From contig NZ_AP022848.1 of NCBI RefSeq assembly GCF_011764485.1, positions 1 through 64,000 of the forward strand: DNA of 64,000 nt, given 5' to 3'. The position numbers and the translations under genes are program-made. Source of the stretch: Bosea sp. ANAM02 (GTDB lineage: Bacteria; Pseudomonadota; Alphaproteobacteria; Rhizobiales; Beijerinckiaceae). The notes under the pieces were generated by a model. That model was not told the DNA's origin, searched no databases, and saw nothing but the letters and a program-made list of their open reading frames with translations. Shown here piece after piece: positions 19,925 through 29,162 of the stretch (its first letter is position 1; each line of letters opens with the position of its first letter).

Positions 19925-20692
19925 ATGGACTTCGGCGGCTTGGCTGTGGGGAATTTGGCTTTGAGCGAGAAGCGATCGCAGAACTCCACTCGCGGAACGC
20001 CGCGAAATGCAGAGGGCATTTTCGCTGGCGCCGTGGTCTCGCGGCATGTCGGCAAGCCTTCCCCATCCCGAAAAATCATCACCGGACGAAGAGACTGCAT
20101 CACCGGCGTGTTCCCGTCATCCAAGCCCAAGATGGGCCACAGGATGGTCGCCTATGAAGGAATGCTGGCCCGCGACTTCATCGCGCTGATCGACTGCGAT
20201 CCTTTCGTTGAATCGTATCAGGAGGAACCGGCGTCGTTTCCATGGACCGATGGCATCGATTGGCGAACCTATACGCCCGATTTCTCGGTCACCCTCATCG
20301 ATGGGCGAAAAATCTGCGTCGAGGTGAAACCGCATCGCCGCGTGCTTAAGTTCCCGCCCTCGTTCTTCATGGGCATCAGCGAGGCTTCCCTGGGCGCGGG
20401 CTATTCTGCGTTTGAGGTCTGGACCGATCGGATGATGGGGGCGGTCGCGGTCGCCAACGCCGGCCTGCTCGCGAGCGAGCGGACTTTCATTACGAATGAC
20501 TCGGAGCTCTTCACGATCCGCCGAGCCACCGATCGCGTGGACAGCTTGGTCACGATCCGCGAGCTGCGAAGGATTTCTGGGCTCGGCCGGCGCGCATATC
20601 GCGCGGTCATAGGCCTGATTGCACGAGGCGAGCTGCTTCCCGTGCACCCACACGTCCCCCTGGACGACCAAGCCCTGCTTCGACGCGCCTGA
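19925..20692 (+). CDS. tnsA: TnsA-like endonuclease subunit of the transposase
   Basis: Cuts the non-transferred strand at the transposon ends, together with TnsB. It has 255 residues from the ATG at 19925 (a TTG at 19838 extends the frame). The PD-(D/E)xK site is visible: Glu in AYEGMLARDF near residue 77, Asp in YTPDFSV near 119, and VEVKPH near 130. TnsA of Tn7 is of similar length. Its presence implies cut-and-paste movement. tnsB starts 13 bases downstream. Confidence 0.85.
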   Translation: MDFGGLAVGNLALSEKRSQNSTRGTPRNAEGIFAGAVVSRHVGKPSPSRKIITGRRDCITGVFPSSKPKMGHRMVAYEGMLARDFIALIDCDPFVESYQEEPASFPWTDGIDWRTYTPDFSVTLIDGRKICVEVKPHRRVLKFPPSFFMGISEASLGAGYSAFEVWTDRMMGAVAVANAGLLASERTFITNDSELFTIRRATDRVDSLVTIRELRRISGLGRRAYRAVIGLIARGELLPVHPHVPLDDQALLRRA

Positions 20693-20705
20693 TCAGAGAC
20701 GATCG

Positions 20706-23012
20706 ATGACACCGCAAATCCGCCTGCAGCCAGGTACAGTCGTCAAGGTCGAAGGCGTCCTCCACAGGGTGAAGGGACGCAATCACATCGGCCTGAACCT
20801 TCAGACGCTTGGTGAGATGCCCGTTGTGGTAACGCGCCCACATGACGAGGTGGCGCGGCTGTATTTCGCGCGTCCACGCAGGTTCGAGGTTGTAGAGACC
20901 GTCTCGGCCAAATTGCCGATTGGGGTCGTCGACAATCTCAACCGCCAGATCGACACCTTCGATATCCGGTACCAGGACGAGGCGATCAAGCGGCTCGATT
21001 ACGTCCGGGCATGCGACACGTTCTTCGCCGACGGCACGTTCAAGAAAGTCATGGTTGACTACGCCAAGATCGCCGCGTTGACCGCTGAGGAGCGCCGCCG
21101 GCGCGATGCCGAGTTAAAGGGTATCGAGCCTCAGTATCTTCCCTTGGAAAAGGTCAGCGGGGCAGCTCTTCGGCAGTGGCATCGCAGGTGGTGCAAGGCC
21201 GGACGTAACATTGTCGCTCTCGTCCCGCTGAACGACCGCAAGGGCAGGACCGGCTTTAAGCTGGACCCCGAGGTGGAGAAAATGATCGCGCGGCGAGTCC
21301 GCGAAGATTGGCTTTTGTTGGAGGGCCCTCCACTCAGCCACGTGATTCTAATGATTCAGGACGACGTCAACGAGATCAACAAGGCGCGCGTTACAGAGTT
21401 GGCCATCCCCGACGCGATGACGGTCAGGCGTTGGGTGGATGCGAATGTCAGCGAGTTCGAAAAGGTATTCCATCGCGAGGGGAAGGCTGCCGCCGAACAG
21501 CGATTCAGACACGTCAAGGCGGCCCCGATTTCAACGCACCCGCTGGAGATCGTCGAGATCGATCACACCTGGCTCGATGTGCTGATCGTCGACGAGGCGG
21601 GGGACGAGGTCAAAGTTGGCAGAGGCAAGAAAAAGAAGACCGCCCGTCCGTGGTTGACGGTCGCCGTCTGCACCACGACCCGCATGATCATGGGGTACTA
21701 CCTGACGCTTGAGCGCCCTTCATGGACCTCCGTCATGAACTGCCTTCGCATGGGAATATTGCCGAAGGATCTGGAGGGCCATCAGGTCACGTCTACCTGG
21801 CCGGTTTTCGGCGTCCCGCAGGTTCTCAAGCTCGATAACGGCAAGGAATTCCATTCGCGTTCCATCAACGCAGCGGCCGGTCAGCTCCGGATGGAGCTGC
21901 GCTATATGCCGCGAGCAAAGCCCCATCTGAAGGGTAAGGTCGAACGCCTGCTGGGCACTGTCGCTCGTGACTTCTGCGCCTATCTGCCAGGGCGGACTTT
22001 CCGCGATGTTCGCGAGCGTGGGGATTACGAAAGCGAAGAACGCGCAGCCTTCACTCTCCAGGAACTGAACGATCTGTTCATCATCTGGCTGGTCGATATC
22101 TACCACAATCGGCAGCACGGCGGCCTTGTCGGCCGGACCCCGCTCCAGCAGTGGAACGAGCTCTCAGGCATGGGAGTAAGGCTACCCCCCAGCGCCGACG
22201 ATCTCTCACCGCTCATCTCGCTGGTGGTGGATCGCACGATCCGCTCGACCGGTATCACATTCCTGGGTCTTAATTATCAGTCAGAGAGCCTCAAGGGGAT
22301 CCGGAGACGCCGCGGCTTCCACTACGGCCAGCAATTCCTGGTCAAGATCGATCCCTACAATGTCGGCGAAATTCTGGTTCTCGTCGATGAGAAGACCGGT
22401 TGGGAGGCCGTGCCTTGCGAAGATCCCTCCATTTCCGAGGGTGTTTCCCTGACGGAGTGGAAAGACACCGTGAAACTCGCGCGGAAAATGACCGCTAATG
22501 GGGATCGGGTCGCCCACCAGACCCTGATCAACGCCATGAAGCTTCTGCGAGCCGAGGCAGAGAGGAAGGGCGCCAAGGCCAGGAAGCTCACCCAGATCGA
22601 TGCTGATTGGTTTCGCGAGAACCTCGATGCGCCATGGTTCGACGTGTCCCCAGACCCGAGCGAGCCATCGGATCGGGGTTCGCTGGCCAAACCGCCCAGC
22701 CGCAAGGCCCTCATCAAACCACCAAAAATGCCGGCGGTCGGCTACCTCGCCTCTGGCGCGCAAGCTGGCAAGGAAGACGAGGTTTCCTCGCTCGCCTCCC
22801 AGCCGAACGAGCACGCGGTTGGCGTCGTCATCGGTGAGCTTGAACGCTCCGCGCCAACGGCCGAGCTAGCATTGCAGGGCGCCGAGCATCGAAGAGCGAC
22901 TTTTTCCGTGGAGGCGACTGCTCGCGCCTCGACGCATCGCGCGACTGCCGCTCCCGGGCCGCTCGCCGATGGTGACGACGACAATGATCTCGACAATTGG
23001 ACCGCCGAATGA
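20706..23012 (+). CDS. tnsB: TnsB-like DDE transposase (Mu/rve integrase core)
   Basis: Binds the transposon ends and joins the 3' ends to the target. It has 768 residues from the ATG at 20706. DNA-binding domains cover the N-terminal third. The RNase-H-fold catalytic core shows Asp in IVEIDHTWLD near residue 286, Asp in KLDNGKEFHS near 377, and Glu in GKVERLLGTV near 413, completing the DDE triad. A Mu-type beta-barrel and a disordered C-terminal tail follow, the tail being where TnsC contacts are expected. The stop overlaps the tnsC start. Confidence 0.92.
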   Translation: MTPQIRLQPGTVVKVEGVLHRVKGRNHIGLNLQTLGEMPVVVTRPHDEVARLYFARPRRFEVVETVSAKLPIGVVDNLNRQIDTFDIRYQDEAIKRLDYVRACDTFFADGTFKKVMVDYAKIAALTAEERRRRDAELKGIEPQYLPLEKVSGAALRQWHRRWCKAGRNIVALVPLNDRKGRTGFKLDPEVEKMIARRVREDWLLLEGPPLSHVILMIQDDVNEINKARVTELAIPDAMTVRRWVDANVSEFEKVFHREGKAAAEQRFRHVKAAPISTHPLEIVEIDHTWLDVLIVDEAGDEVKVGRGKKKKTARPWLTVAVCTTTRMIMGYYLTLERPSWTSVMNCLRMGILPKDLEGHQVTSTWPVFGVPQVLKLDNGKEFHSRSINAAAGQLRMELRYMPRAKPHLKGKVERLLGTVARDFCAYLPGRTFRDVRERGDYESEERAAFTLQELNDLFIIWLVDIYHNRQHGGLVGRTPLQQWNELSGMGVRLPPSADDLSPLISLVVDRTIRSTGITFLGLNYQSESLKGIRRRRGFHYGQQFLVKIDPYNVGEILVLVDEKTGWEAVPCEDPSISEGVSLTEWKDTVKLARKMTANGDRVAHQTLINAMKLLRAEAERKGAKARKLTQIDADWFRENLDAPWFDVSPDPSEPSDRGSLAKPPSRKALIKPPKMPAVGYLASGAQAGKEDEVSSLASQPNEHAVGVVIGELERSAPTAELALQGAEHRRATFSVEATARASTHRATAAPGPLADGDDDNDLDNWTAE

Positions 23013-24136
23013 TGAGTGAGCTTGCAGAAGGGCAAGAGACCCATGCTGTCGAAAGCCCTCTTCCGAATTCTCCATCGGGTCGCAGGAGAAGATTTGCGAC
23101 GCCGCGCGACCCGGCAAAGGTAGCGGCTGCGCTAATGAAGGCGCAGGTGATCGGCATCAAGATCAACACGGACATCGTCACGGGCACGCGCAAGCGGTTC
23201 GACGAAATGCTCAGCGATCTGGAGGTCGACGACGAGGTTCCCCCGCATGCCGCCGAGGAGCTCGAAGCACGCTGCATGGTCATCGCAGCCCCTTCTGGCG
23301 CTGGCAAATCGCACATTCTGCTCCGGTTGCGAGAACATCCGAGCCTGCAGCCATATCGTGATGAGATCGGCCCGGTGAGGCCCCTGATAGCCGTGAAAGC
23401 GCCAAGCCCCTGCACCCTCAAAACGCTTGGCATCCAAATTTGCCATCGGCTGACTGGCATGCGACTTCGCGCATCGGCGACCGAGCACGAGATCTGGACC
23501 GAGGTCCGTGCACAGCTCGACGCTCAGCACGTGTCCGTCCTTATGATCGACGAGTTTCACCATGCCTTCGCGAAAAGCAGCGCGGATCAGAGGCGGAACC
23601 TGGTCGAGACATTGAAGAACCTAGCCATTCCGGATCCGGCCGACCCGCTTCGCCAGCCAGGGTCAGAAATGCGCCCGATCATGCTCGTCCTATCTGGAAT
23701 GCCGTGGACCATCCAGGTTCTGAACCAAGATTCGCAGCTCTTGCGCAGGCGAGCTGTTATCGCGATCGAGCCTTTGAAAAACGATCAGAGCGGGCTGCGG
23801 AAAGCAGCCAAGTTTATGGAACTCGTGGAGTCGAAACTCCCGTTTGAGACCTCATCGGACCTAAGTGAGCCCGACATGCTGAGGCGCATGATGCTCGCCA
23901 GCAATGGCTTTACAGGCCGGATGATGGCGCTCGTCAAGCAAGCCGCATTCCTTGCTATTAATCAAAAGGCGCAGTTCATAGACCGGGAACGGCATCTCGC
24001 GGTTGTCTTCGAGGAGATCTTTCAGATCGGGAAACTGCGAAATCCCTTTCTAGTACCCGACATAACTTCTTGCCCAAGAGTGCCGGAGCCGGCTTTCGAG
24101 CGGCTCACCCTTCTGAAAGGGACCGGGGACGAATGA
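23009..24136 (+). CDS. tnsC: TnsC-like AAA+ transposition regulator
   Basis: ATPase that forms a filament on target DNA and links the target selector to the transposase. It has 375 residues from the first of two ATGs at 23009, overlapping the tnsB stop as ATGA. Walker A APSGAGKSH lies near residue 97, Walker B VLMIDEFHH near 182, and a sensor segment MLVLSGMPW near 230. The fold is of the TniB/TnsC type. tniQ begins one base after its stop. Confidence 0.9.
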   Translation: MMSELAEGQETHAVESPLPNSPSGRRRRFATPRDPAKVAAALMKAQVIGIKINTDIVTGTRKRFDEMLSDLEVDDEVPPHAAEELEARCMVIAAPSGAGKSHILLRLREHPSLQPYRDEIGPVRPLIAVKAPSPCTLKTLGIQICHRLTGMRLRASATEHEIWTEVRAQLDAQHVSVLMIDEFHHAFAKSSADQRRNLVETLKNLAIPDPADPLRQPGSEMRPIMLVLSGMPWTIQVLNQDSQLLRRRAVIAIEPLKNDQSGLRKAAKFMELVESKLPFETSSDLSEPDMLRRMMLASNGFTGRMMALVKQAAFLAINQKAQFIDRERHLAVVFEEIFQIGKLRNPFLVPDITSCPRVPEPAFERLTLLKGTGDE

Positions 24137-24137
24137 C

Positions 24138-26456
24138 GTGGCAGGTGTAAAGGTCGTTCCAGTTCGCGCAGACGCACCATCGCGAACCTTAACAATCAAG
24201 CCGCCAGTCCTCTCCGGAGAGACTGCTGTCGCCTTCCTGCATCGCGCGTTCACGATCAATGGCCGGGTTTGGAACAATTCGCTTCTGGGCCGCGAAGGTG
24301 TTGGCCTCACCAAACTAATTCATGGCCAGCCCAACTCCGCATGGGACGTGTACATCGGTCACCAGCCAGAGGGCCTCGTCGGAAACGATATCCCCCTCAA
24401 GGGCAAAAAACATATCGAGTTCGCCGGCCAGACTGTCCGGCGCGAAGATTGGAATTCTCGATTCCGGCGCTGGTGCCCGGGCTGCTGGCAAGCCGATCTC
24501 CGCAGCCCTGCGCGCGGAAGGTCTGCCGACTGGAACATCCATCATCGCTACTGGTGGGATGTCCTAGCCATCTCCCACTGTCCTCATCATCGCATGAAAC
24601 TGGAAAGTACCTGCCCACAATGCGATCGGCGTGTACATTGGTTAGCCGGATCAATGACACGTTGCGACAAGGGCCACTCCCTTCTGGGAAAGCACGGCGT
24701 CCCGGTCCCAGCGGAAGAATGTGTCCTCGACGATTACCTCCTTGCGCGCTTCGAGGATCCAGATAGCCCGCGAAATTCCTACCTTGATAGCTTCGACCTG
24801 GCGAACGTCGCAAAAGTGGTGGAGCGCCTCGGCGCCGCTTACTTGGACGAGAATTCCAGCATCAAGGAACTCCGCAGGGTAGTCGGTCGTTGCAAACTTC
24901 TCAGCACGGGTATGCGTGTGGTGTCCGAGTTGCCGGGCTCCGTTGGTCCACTTCTTGATCGTGTAAGAGAAGGCGCGTCCGCGCGAAAAGGAAAATGGGG
25001 CGTACTACGGACCTATGGTGCTTTTAATGAATGGGTGAAGTGCTTGCCCTCTGTCGCATTGGCAGAAGTGCTGCGCGACGAAATGGTGAAGCATGCTCGG
25101 AGGAACGGGGTCCACGTCAAGACAGGAGGCGACGTAGGCGGCGTCGCCGTGCCGAAAATTGCGTTGACGCTCGTAGAGTCTGCAGAGATCTGTGGAATAT
25201 CTCCGACCCGCTTCAGGCGCATTGCGGTCGCTGTAGGCATCAAGTCCCGCAGAGTTGAACGAGGAACTACGGCCGGTTTCTCACCTCCGATAGTGAAATA
25301 TATCGCTCAACAACTTGATGGACACTTGCTACTCAATGATCTGGCCAAGGAACTAAGAATTTCGAAGGGCTCCTTAAAAAATCTGATCCAAAAAGGATAC
25401 ATCAGAAAACTTTTCGATTCAGAAGATTTTACTGGATCGTACTCTTGGTTATTCCCGCGAGATGCCGCGACGAAGCTCATCTCGAAGCTAGAAGCACTAT
25501 GCATCCCGTTGGGCCCATCCGATAAGCAATGGAGGTCGATGCGCATCGCCGCCCAATCCAACTACACTTCGCTCGCGGATGTCATGGGTCTTATTTTTGA
25601 TGGCAAATTGCTAGTCAGACGCGGACGAGGCGCTGGCATCGGCGCCTTTCAGGTACCGATCTCCGCTTCACGTACTCAGGTCAGGATTAAGCGCTGGCCC
25701 GGAGAGACAACAGCTGACTTTATGAAGGCAACCAATCTCTCAGCTGCCGCCATAACAAACTACATCCGGGAAGGCATCATCAGAGCAGAATTCCATGGGC
25801 AGAATTGGATTTTCCAGCCCGGAGAGATCGATCGCTTTAAGCAGAAATATATCACGCTGTCAGAACTTTCTCTTCTTTCTGGGATAAAATATATCAAGCA
25901 TATCACTATAATTTTAAGCAATAAAGGCGTCGAGCCGCTCTGTAAGCCTCCGATATTCAAGAAGATACTCTTTTTGCGGCAAGATGCGCTTCCAGCGATC
26001 CAACTATGGATGCAAGATCCGACCAATGAGATCAAATCTGCCACCTACGTTAAAAAAATACCCCCTCAATGCTTATCCGCAAAAGCACTAAGCGTTAAAT
26101 TGCGATGGGATCCCAAATTGGTAGCAGACATGTTGGCAACCGGCCATATTGCCATCACCGCAAAAGTCGGCCACCGAACTTACATTCCCAAAAGTGAAAT
26201 TGATCGCTTGCGCTATGAATTCGTCGCCGCCAACAAACTGGCGCCGCTTCTTGGCAAGGTCGCACCTCATGCGGCGACCACGGCTCTCAAGAAGGCTGGT
26301 ATTGTTCCGCGATTCAGGAGCACCGATGGACGGTATTCCCTTTTTCAGCGGCTAGAGGCGACCGAAGCCATTGAGAAGCACCTCGCAGAGCAGGAAGGCG
26401 ATGGCGTCAAACAGCTCAGAACGCGTAAGGCGGCAAAATATCTGGGCACTGACTAA
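24138..26456 (+). CDS. tniQ: TniQ/TnsD-type target-site selector, long form
   Basis: Recognises the attachment site and recruits TnsC. It has 772 residues from a GTG at 24138. The N-terminal TniQ domain (about 1-200) has zinc-finger cysteines and histidines in WCPGCW, HCPHHRMK, CPQC and CDKGH. From about residue 340 onward there are roughly seven helix-turn-helix-like units of 50-75 residues, such as LAKELRISKGSLKNLIQKGY. This length matches TnsD-type selectors that read a fixed chromosomal site, here most likely the 3' end of gyrB. The part at 25.2-26.2 kb is visibly AT-richer. Confidence 0.87.
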   Translation: MAGVKVVPVRADAPSRTLTIKPPVLSGETAVAFLHRAFTINGRVWNNSLLGREGVGLTKLIHGQPNSAWDVYIGHQPEGLVGNDIPLKGKKHIEFAGQTVRREDWNSRFRRWCPGCWQADLRSPARGRSADWNIHHRYWWDVLAISHCPHHRMKLESTCPQCDRRVHWLAGSMTRCDKGHSLLGKHGVPVPAEECVLDDYLLARFEDPDSPRNSYLDSFDLANVAKVVERLGAAYLDENSSIKELRRVVGRCKLLSTGMRVVSELPGSVGPLLDRVREGASARKGKWGVLRTYGAFNEWVKCLPSVALAEVLRDEMVKHARRNGVHVKTGGDVGGVAVPKIALTLVESAEICGISPTRFRRIAVAVGIKSRRVERGTTAGFSPPIVKYIAQQLDGHLLLNDLAKELRISKGSLKNLIQKGYIRKLFDSEDFTGSYSWLFPRDAATKLISKLEALCIPLGPSDKQWRSMRIAAQSNYTSLADVMGLIFDGKLLVRRGRGAGIGAFQVPISASRTQVRIKRWPGETTADFMKATNLSAAAITNYIREGIIRAEFHGQNWIFQPGEIDRFKQKYITLSELSLLSGIKYIKHITIILSNKGVEPLCKPPIFKKILFLRQDALPAIQLWMQDPTNEIKSATYVKKIPPQCLSAKALSVKLRWDPKLVADMLATGHIAITAKVGHRTYIPKSEIDRLRYEFVAANKLAPLLGKVAPHAATTALKKAGIVPRFRSTDGRYSLFQRLEATEAIEKHLAEQEGDGVKQLRTRKAAKYLGTD

Positions 26457-26812
26457 AAGATGATGGGCGTTCTGAACCTGTTTGCAAGCACGATCTCCAG
26501 ACAGAATAAAAGCAAGAGCTGATGAACAGACGCGAATGAGCGGGCGAGGTGGGTCGCATATCCCGTTGTTTGAACTCGCCGTTGCCCCTTGCCAGCACGG
26601 TACTGCACGGAGCCTGTCGCCTGGTCGAATGTCATGCCGCCGTGGTGTGATGCGTTGCGGACCTGTTTGTCGAACTCGGCGCAGATAGCCGCGAAATCGG
26701 CATTGTATCGCCCGCACCATGCTGCCTTATCGCTGTGCTGGTGCGGCAAGCTTGATCGTGCGGAGCTGATCAAATGGCGACCCTCGATCAGATTGTTGAT
26801 AGCTACGAGCAC
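26453..26812 (-). pseudogene. C-terminal remnant of a HEPN-like protein
   Basis: The - strand frame at 26453-26812 holds a segment with RNASHHGGMTFD, then a VQYRAGKG strand, then a helical tail. This resembles the end of proteins with an RNxxxH-type (HEPN-like) motif. No start-proximal part is present; upstream lies a run of eight G and unrelated sequence, so it appears truncated and perhaps frameshifted. It converges on tniQ and its stop overlaps the tniQ stop region. Identification is tentative. Confidence 0.35.
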
Positions 26813-27227
26813 CTCGCGGTAAAGGGGGGGGCGACCTTATGCCATTCATCCTGGGCGCGATCGGCCAGAACTCTCGGGCCGGGACCACCTCCAAGCGATC
26901 GGGTAGAAACCTTCGATCGCGCCGCTCGACAGAAGCGGTATAGAACCCCATAGGGGCTGTTCAGGAGCTAGAAGTATTGGGCTGAGAATGTCTGATCGGT
27001 CTTCGCAAGCGCCGGAAGCTGACAGGCAACCGGCCCCGAAAAAGGAGGTTGCGATTGCACTCACCCAAGAGGGCAAACGCAATCAAGTCCAACTTGCCGA
27101 TGCGAGCAGACAGCGCGTGCACGAACTGCGGGCGCTGGCGCGTAAGCAGAAGCGGGCCAAAAAAGCACCGTAAAAAGCTCGGTAAAATCACCGCCAAGCA
27201 CCGACCCAGTCAGTGTCAGGCGATATC
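26813..27227. other. Remnant zone after tniQ, no confident gene
   Basis: Contains only fragments. A + strand ORF of 61 residues at 26988-27173 encodes a very basic peptide with no recognised domain. A small hairpin (CCCCATAGGGG) lies near 26946. No transposon end repeat was seen here. Confidence 0.4.
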
Positions 27228-27441
27228 TCAACCACCAAGCTCATTCTCGACCAGCGCGTCGTGGAAGCGCCCGTCGATAGCGACCTTTCCCTTGAGTGCG
27301 CCAAAGCGCCGCTTGCCCCGTGGTGCGATGGGCGACCACGGGCACGTGGCGGCGAGTGATGACCACGTCCTCTCCTGCCAGAGCTTTCTCGATCAATTTG
27401 GACAGCTGGGATTTCGCATCGCGAACCGAAAACTGGAGCAC
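27228..27441 (-). pseudogene. Frameshifted Phd/YefM-type antitoxin
   Basis: A GTG at 27441 with GAGGAG six bases upstream opens a frame reading LQFSVRDAKSQLSKLIEKAL and then VVITRRHVPVVA, the Phd/YefM antitoxin N-terminal pattern. After that the sequence matching the family continues in another frame (RGKRRFGALKGKVAIDGRF and NELGG, stop at 27228). A single indel near 27330-27340 therefore breaks the gene. No PIN-type toxin gene follows it. Confidence 0.6.
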
Positions 27442-27728
27442 GAGAATCTCCTCTAAATCGGCGCCCCAAGAACAGCTGCCGCTCCCGCCAACTCGCTTCG
27501 TTGAATTGGAGCTCAGGCAGCTGACCAGCGATCGAGCGCGAGCCCGCCGAGCGCTCGCGGCGCCTCTTCCCGATCGTAAATGTAGCCACCTATCTCCTTG
27601 TAAGGTACAAGCGGCGCGACGCCCAGCGGTCGCAAATCTTCGACCACCGAAAGCCCTATGCTGCACGGTGGCTGGACGCTCCTCGGCTGTCGCCGTACTG
27701 GCTGCGCCAACCCAAGCGAGGCTCCATC
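27442..27728. other. Intergenic stretch with no recognised gene
   Basis: Lies between the antitoxin remnant and the 3' end of the sensor kinase. Short ORFs on both strands lack recognisable domains. I see nothing further in it. Confidence 0.4.
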
Positions 27729-29162
27729 TCAGCCGCGGAGTGCTCGTCGGAACGTCGGCGCTGGCGTCTGGCTAGCGTGATCGACCGATAGTACCCTGCC
27801 CTGGCCCGCTTTCGACAAGGTGAGTGTAACGCATAGACCGCCACTGGCGCGGTTCTTCAAACTGATGAGCCCACCGTGCGTCTGGATCACAGATGCCGCG
27901 ATGGTGAGCCCCAGGCCGGTTCCACCCGTCTCGCGACCGCGAGATTCTTCAAGCCGCACAAAGGGGTGAAACACGCGCTCCATATCAGGCTGCGGAATGC
28001 CGGGCCCTTTGTCGTCGACGGTGATGACGATCTGGTCTCCGGCCTCTGCAATCGTGACGCTGGCAGTATGGCCATATTTGACGGCATTGCCGATGACATT
28101 GGAGAAGGCGCGTTTCAGCGAGAGCACGCGCCCAAGTACCGGAGCGGAGGTGAGACCGGTCAGCGATACCTGGTGCCCCTGATCGAGATGATCATCGACG
28201 ATGGTCTCGATAACGGAAGCGAGGTCAATCGGTCGGATAACTTCACTGGAAACGCCCCCGCGCAGATATTCCAGCGTCGAGTCGATCATCGCCTCCATCT
28301 CACCGAGATCGGCATCGATCAGGTCGCGTGTCGCTTCATCGTCGAGCAATTCGGAGCGGAGCCTAAGGCGCGTGATTGGAGTTCGCAGATCATGTGAGAC
28401 CGCTGCCATCGCCTGCATGCGCTCAGTGACGAGGCGCTGGATCCGCTCGCGCATGGTGTTGAAGGCCCGCGCGGCACGGCGAACCTCGATCGGTCCGTTT
28501 TCGGCAAGCGGCTGGGGCACCTGGTCGAGACTGAAGCGCTCCGCCGCGATGGCGAGGTCCCGTAGCGGCCGTGTCGCCCAGCGCAGCAGCAGCAACGCGA
28601 CGACGACGATTCCGACGCCGAAGCAGATCGTGACCGCGATCACACTCCAGTCGATATTCTGGTTCGCTCCAAGAGCCGAGGAGGAGAAATTCACCCAGGA
28701 GCCGTCATCCAACCGCACCGAGACCAGCATCATATGCCGGTAGGCATCGGCATCTCTGCTCCCCAACGCCCCATCATCCGCAAAACCGACTCGGAATGAC
28801 TCCGCTGCGAGTTCGGGCGCCAGCTCTTTCAGCCGGGCCTCCATGATCGTGGTGCGTTCCGTCCTCGGCGCCGTGCCGAGGACGAGGCTGACCCTGCTCC
28901 AATGGACCTCAAGGCTGGCGCTCGACAGATCGTGCGCGGCTCGGTCGCGCTCTTGTCCGGCTGGGGCGCTGGCGATTGCTCGCTTAATCGAGACGATATG
29001 CTCGGCGAGGCCACGGTCGCGCCCTGCGGTCGCCAGGCTCTCGACGCCGACGCGATAAGCCCAGAAGCCGAGCAGATGAAAGGCGAGGAGCGCTGCCACC
29101 AGCACCATGATGGCGCGGCTGGCGACCGTGTCGGGCAAGAGGCGTTCGACCAGCTTCTTCAA
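27729..29162 (-). CDS. Sensor histidine kinase of copper-type two-component system
   Basis: Inner-membrane kinase of 477 residues. Membrane helices lie near residues 17-37 and 183-203 with a periplasmic sensor between. A HAMP domain follows, then the phospho-acceptor helix AVSHDLRTPITRLRLR near 262 and the ATPase motifs NVIGNAVKYG near 358 and DDKGPGIP near 385. The start is a TTG at 29162 that overlaps the response-regulator stop. The neighbouring divergent operon carries copper oxidase and a cupredoxin, so copper or silver is the likely signal. Confidence 0.88.
   Translation of the reverse strand: MKKLVERLLPDTVASRAIMVLVAALLAFHLLGFWAYRVGVESLATAGRDRGLAEHIVSIKRAIASAPAGQERDRAAHDLSSASLEVHWSRVSLVLGTAPRTERTTIMEARLKELAPELAAESFRVGFADDGALGSRDADAYRHMMLVSVRLDDGSWVNFSSSALGANQNIDWSVIAVTICFGVGIVVVALLLLRWATRPLRDLAIAAERFSLDQVPQPLAENGPIEVRRAARAFNTMRERIQRLVTERMQAMAAVSHDLRTPITRLRLRSELLDDEATRDLIDADLGEMEAMIDSTLEYLRGGVSSEVIRPIDLASVIETIVDDHLDQGHQVSLTGLTSAPVLGRVLSLKRAFSNVIGNAVKYGHTASVTIAEAGDQIVITVDDKGPGIPQPDMERVFHPFVRLEESRGRETGGTGLGLTIAASVIQTHGGLISLKNRASGGLCVTLTLSKAGQGRVLSVDHASQTPAPTFRRALRG

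Larger units (their letters stand above)
10404..26456 (+). mobile_element. Tn7-like transposon next to gyrB (distal end not located)
   Basis: The proximal end starts TGT at 10404, 14 bp after gyrB, followed by three spaced repeats of a CACAG...TGACTC motif. The tnsA-tnsB-tnsC-tniQ set lies at 19925-26456 and reads away from gyrB. In Tn7 the end next to tnsA also faces the target gene, inserted a few tens of bases beyond its stop. Here two cargo modules sit between that end and tnsA. I could not find a matching inverted end to the right, so 26456 marks only the last transposition gene. The 5 bases before the end (CATGA) would be the expected target duplication. Confidence 0.72.

Noticed and set aside
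27513..27710. Possible toxin fragment next to the antitoxin remnant
   Set aside because: Sequence does not match PIN, ParE or RelE patterns and lies on the wrong side of the antitoxin.
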